From JBBTYG01 sp964418085 (GTDB lineage: Bacteria > Patescibacteriota > Minisyncoccia > UBA6257 > 2-01-FULL-56-20), in contig CAYQKB010000005.1 in the NCBI GenBank assembly GCA_964418085.1, positions 1 to 33,351 on the forward strand: a stretch of DNA of 33,351 bases, in the 5' to 3' direction. The notes beneath the pieces are model-generated. The model worked only from the letters and a program-made list of their open reading frames with translations. It did not search any database and was not told the DNA's origin. Shown here one piece after another: positions 32,035 through 33,351 of the stretch. The position numbers and the translations under genes were made by a program. Numbering within the stretch: position 1 is the first letter of the stretch; each line of letters begins with the position of its first letter.

Positions 32035-32062
32035 TATCGCGTTTGGCACTAACGCGGGATAT
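32034..32062. repeat. Short palindrome with CTAACGCGGGAT arm
   Basis: ATATCGCGTT (32034-32043), a seven-base loop, then AACGC and GATAT with a two-base bulge. The right arm CTAACGCGGGAT resembles the terminal repeats of the elements at 19551-19798 (CTAACGCGAT and CTAACGGGAT). It lies between divergent genes. Confidence 0.55.
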
Positions 32063-32107
32063 GTTTTTCTTCTTATTTCATTATTTCCCGTGCTTAACCG
32101 CGCTTAA

Positions 32108-32136
32108 TTGACAAAAAAAATTCTTTAGTTTATAAT
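32108..32136 (+). promoter_or_regulatory. Perfect consensus promoter TTGACA-N17-TATAAT
   Basis: TTGACA (32108-32113), 17 bases, TATAAT (32131-32136): an exact housekeeping sigma consensus, the strongest promoter in the window. Transcription should begin near 32143, giving a leader of about 110 bases before ATG 32256. Confidence 0.88.
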
Positions 32137-32146
32137 CCGCCACAGC

Positions 32147-32234
32147 GAACATGGGTACCCATACCTTGCGAAAGCAAGGTTTAATGGACCAATATCTGGT
32201 AAGCGATGCCGAACGGTATGGCTTGACTCTGTTC
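32147..32234 (+). ncRNA. Structured 5' leader RNA (candidate regulatory RNA)
   Basis: Elements in order: GAACA (32147-32151) pairing with TGTTC (32230-32234); palindrome TGGGTACCCA (32152-32161); ACCTTGC-GAAA-GCAAGGT, a perfect 7-bp hairpin with a GNRA tetraloop (32163-32180); ACCA-ATATC-TGGT (32188-32200); ATGCC-GAAC-GGTAT (32206-32219). In addition CCATACC (32159-32165) is complementary to GGTATGG (32215-32221), giving an alternative helix that excludes some of these hairpins. I do not recognise a known riboswitch class. Confidence 0.5.
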
Positions 32235-32255
32235 ATTTAACAATCGAAAAATGCT

Positions 32256-33344
32256 ATGAAAAAACTCAAACCAATCGTTATTGCCTGCACTTTGTGCGTG
32301 GCTTTTACCGCAACCCCCGGTTTTTCGCAGGGATCACAAAATGGCGAAGACGGCATTTCGGTGCCGGCCTCCTCCGTATCGAGGCCAAAGCAGCAGCCGC
32401 GGGCACTTGCCGCCGACGCGGCATCTGAGCCGATGGTCTCGATCGAGATCCTGCCTACGTCGGGTCTCAGCACGGCATCGCCGAATTATATCAGCGCGGG
32501 CGGCAATAAGGCGAACATCATGAACGGACTCACCGGCACCGTGGTCCCAACAGATCGCAGCGTGAATCCCGCAGCCTGGTACCAGATTGATTATCGCCGA
32601 TTCATCTGGGGAGACATGGTGCTCTCGTCGGGATTCAATTCCTTCACGGGCACCAATAATCCCTCGGGTGCGTTTGCGGGAGAATTTGGCAATCGGCACA
32701 AGTGGTGCATGCGCATGAAGACGACGAACGGTGTGCCGTTCAGCGCAAACATGGTGTGGTATAACATTCTCTCGAGTACCAAGAGCACGGATCCTGTTGA
32801 TTTGAACCTTTCCGGGAATTTGGCGACAAATTCTTTGAATGGCAGCGAGATTAAGTACCAATTCATTCTTCAGGGATTATGGTATGGCAGTGATGGTGTG
32901 AAAGGAGGAGGAGACGATGTTTGGTACAATAGCGATTCGAGCCAAGTGTCCTCGGACGCGCTCGTGGACGAGCTCTACTACTTCGGAGTAACTTCTTCGC
33001 TTACGGCGTCGACTCCAAGCGGCCTCGCGAGTGCCAAGAACATCTTGACCGTGCCAGGGTTCTTTATGGATGCCATCTACTATCTGAAAGTGGGGGACCA
33101 CACCAACGGTTGGGCGTCGGCGACACTTCGGACCGCGCCGAAGCTGGCCGTGATGCCCGGTTCGGAGGGGGGCACGGTGATTCATGTTTTCGGGCAGCCG
33201 CAGACAAACTATAGGCTGCAGCACACGCTCGATCTTGATCCGCCGGTGGTTTGGACGACCATTCCGGGAACGTTCGTCAACGGAACGGATTTCCCCATGA
33301 GTTTTGCCTTGCCGGAGGAATTTTTCCGGCTCGTAACTCCGTAA
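32256..33344 (+). CDS. Secreted protein of unknown function
   Basis: 362 residues with a clear signal peptide (MKKLKPIVIACTLCVAFTAT, cleavage probably after PGFSQG near residue 26). A low-complexity linker (30-58) precedes a beta-rich Asn/Gly/Ser region (60-290). The last ~70 residues (VIHVFGQPQTNYRLQHTLDL, then WTTIPGTFVNGTDFP, ending EEFFRLVTP) resemble the C-terminal beta-sandwich found in many secreted Verrucomicrobia and Planctomycetes proteins that read WTxL...RFFRVxxP (from memory), which is not typical Patescibacteria content. No membrane anchor or wall-binding domain is visible. It is expressed from a perfect promoter with a long structured leader and has no ribosome binding site, so translation may depend on the leader. 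Confidence 0.75.
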   Translation: MKKLKPIVIACTLCVAFTATPGFSQGSQNGEDGISVPASSVSRPKQQPRALAADAASEPMVSIEILPTSGLSTASPNYISAGGNKANIMNGLTGTVVPTDRSVNPAAWYQIDYRRFIWGDMVLSSGFNSFTGTNNPSGAFAGEFGNRHKWCMRMKTTNGVPFSANMVWYNILSSTKSTDPVDLNLSGNLATNSLNGSEIKYQFILQGLWYGSDGVKGGGDDVWYNSDSSQVSSDALVDELYYFGVTSSLTASTPSGLASAKNILTVPGFFMDAIYYLKVGDHTNGWASATLRTAPKLAVMPGSEGGTVIHVFGQPQTNYRLQHTLDLDPPVVWTTIPGTFVNGTDFPMSFALPEEFFRLVTP

Positions 33345-33351
33345 GGCGAGT

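Noticed and set aside
32147..32234. Leader as a 5S rRNA or tRNA-like fragment
   Set aside because: It contains CCGAAC and several hairpins but lacks the length, conserved loops and terminal helix of 5S rRNA, and has no T-loop sequence of a tRNA.

Overview
The window reads as a stretch of chromosome from a Candidate Phyla Radiation (Patescibacteria) bacterium, most likely of the Parcubacteria group. This is inferred from gene content, not from a marker gene: there is a DUF5671-type membrane protein, surface proteins with Kre9/KNH-like and lamin-tail-like domains, a single-domain GIY-YIG nuclease, short tightly packed genes, almost no Shine-Dalgarno sites, and many genes that look leaderless. 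TGA is used as an ordinary stop codon (for example at 7010, 10053 and 19541), which argues against the Gracilibacteria/Absconditabacteria code. No rRNA or tRNA gene was found.

Layout. 1-1710 is the 3' part of a secreted or surface adhesin-like protein, closed by a terminator. 1826-11071 is a carbohydrate cluster: ribose-5-phosphate isomerase B, ribulose-phosphate 3-epimerase, a transketolase split into N- and C-terminal subunits, a PfkB-type sugar kinase and a class II fructose-bisphosphate aldolase. Small membrane proteins, a DUF5671 protein, a GIY-YIG nuclease, a zinc-ribbon-like protein and an unknown 409-aa protein lie between them. Together the enzymes cover most of the non-oxidative pentose phosphate route and its link to triose phosphates. 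11078-14310 is a very large surface protein (LamG, fibronectin-like, beta-helix) whose peptidoglycan-binding C-terminus is separated from it by a frameshift. 14330-27110 is a plus-strand run of an EamA transporter, a small unknown protein, ribosomal protein L25, a coiled-coil lytic transglycosylase, an M16 peptidase, an AI-2E-type permease, MetRS, TatD, LeuRS and a lamin-tail-like secreted protein. 27122-31989 is a minus-strand operon of two tandem GH130-type proteins (four beta-propeller modules) and an HtrA-like protease without a signal peptide. 32256-33344 is a secreted protein behind a perfect sigma70-type promoter and a highly structured 5' leader.

The most unusual content is non-coding. 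(1) Degenerate tandem arrays with a strict 7-nt period occur both between genes and inside genes (five in leuS, one in the pfkB kinase), and several are phased to start codons or carry the -10 box. (2) Three ~107-bp elements at 10061, 16400 and 18065 share an internal core but have different, locus-specific outer arms that still pair with each other. (3) Two tandem palindromic elements at 19551-19798 are bounded by ATGGAT direct repeats, the last of which contains the start codon of the permease. (4) Five ATTCCCGC-type repeats include two identical 70-bp composite copies and flank a GIY-YIG nuclease and a duplicated small membrane protein. (5) The leader at 32147-32234 has two mutually exclusive folds.
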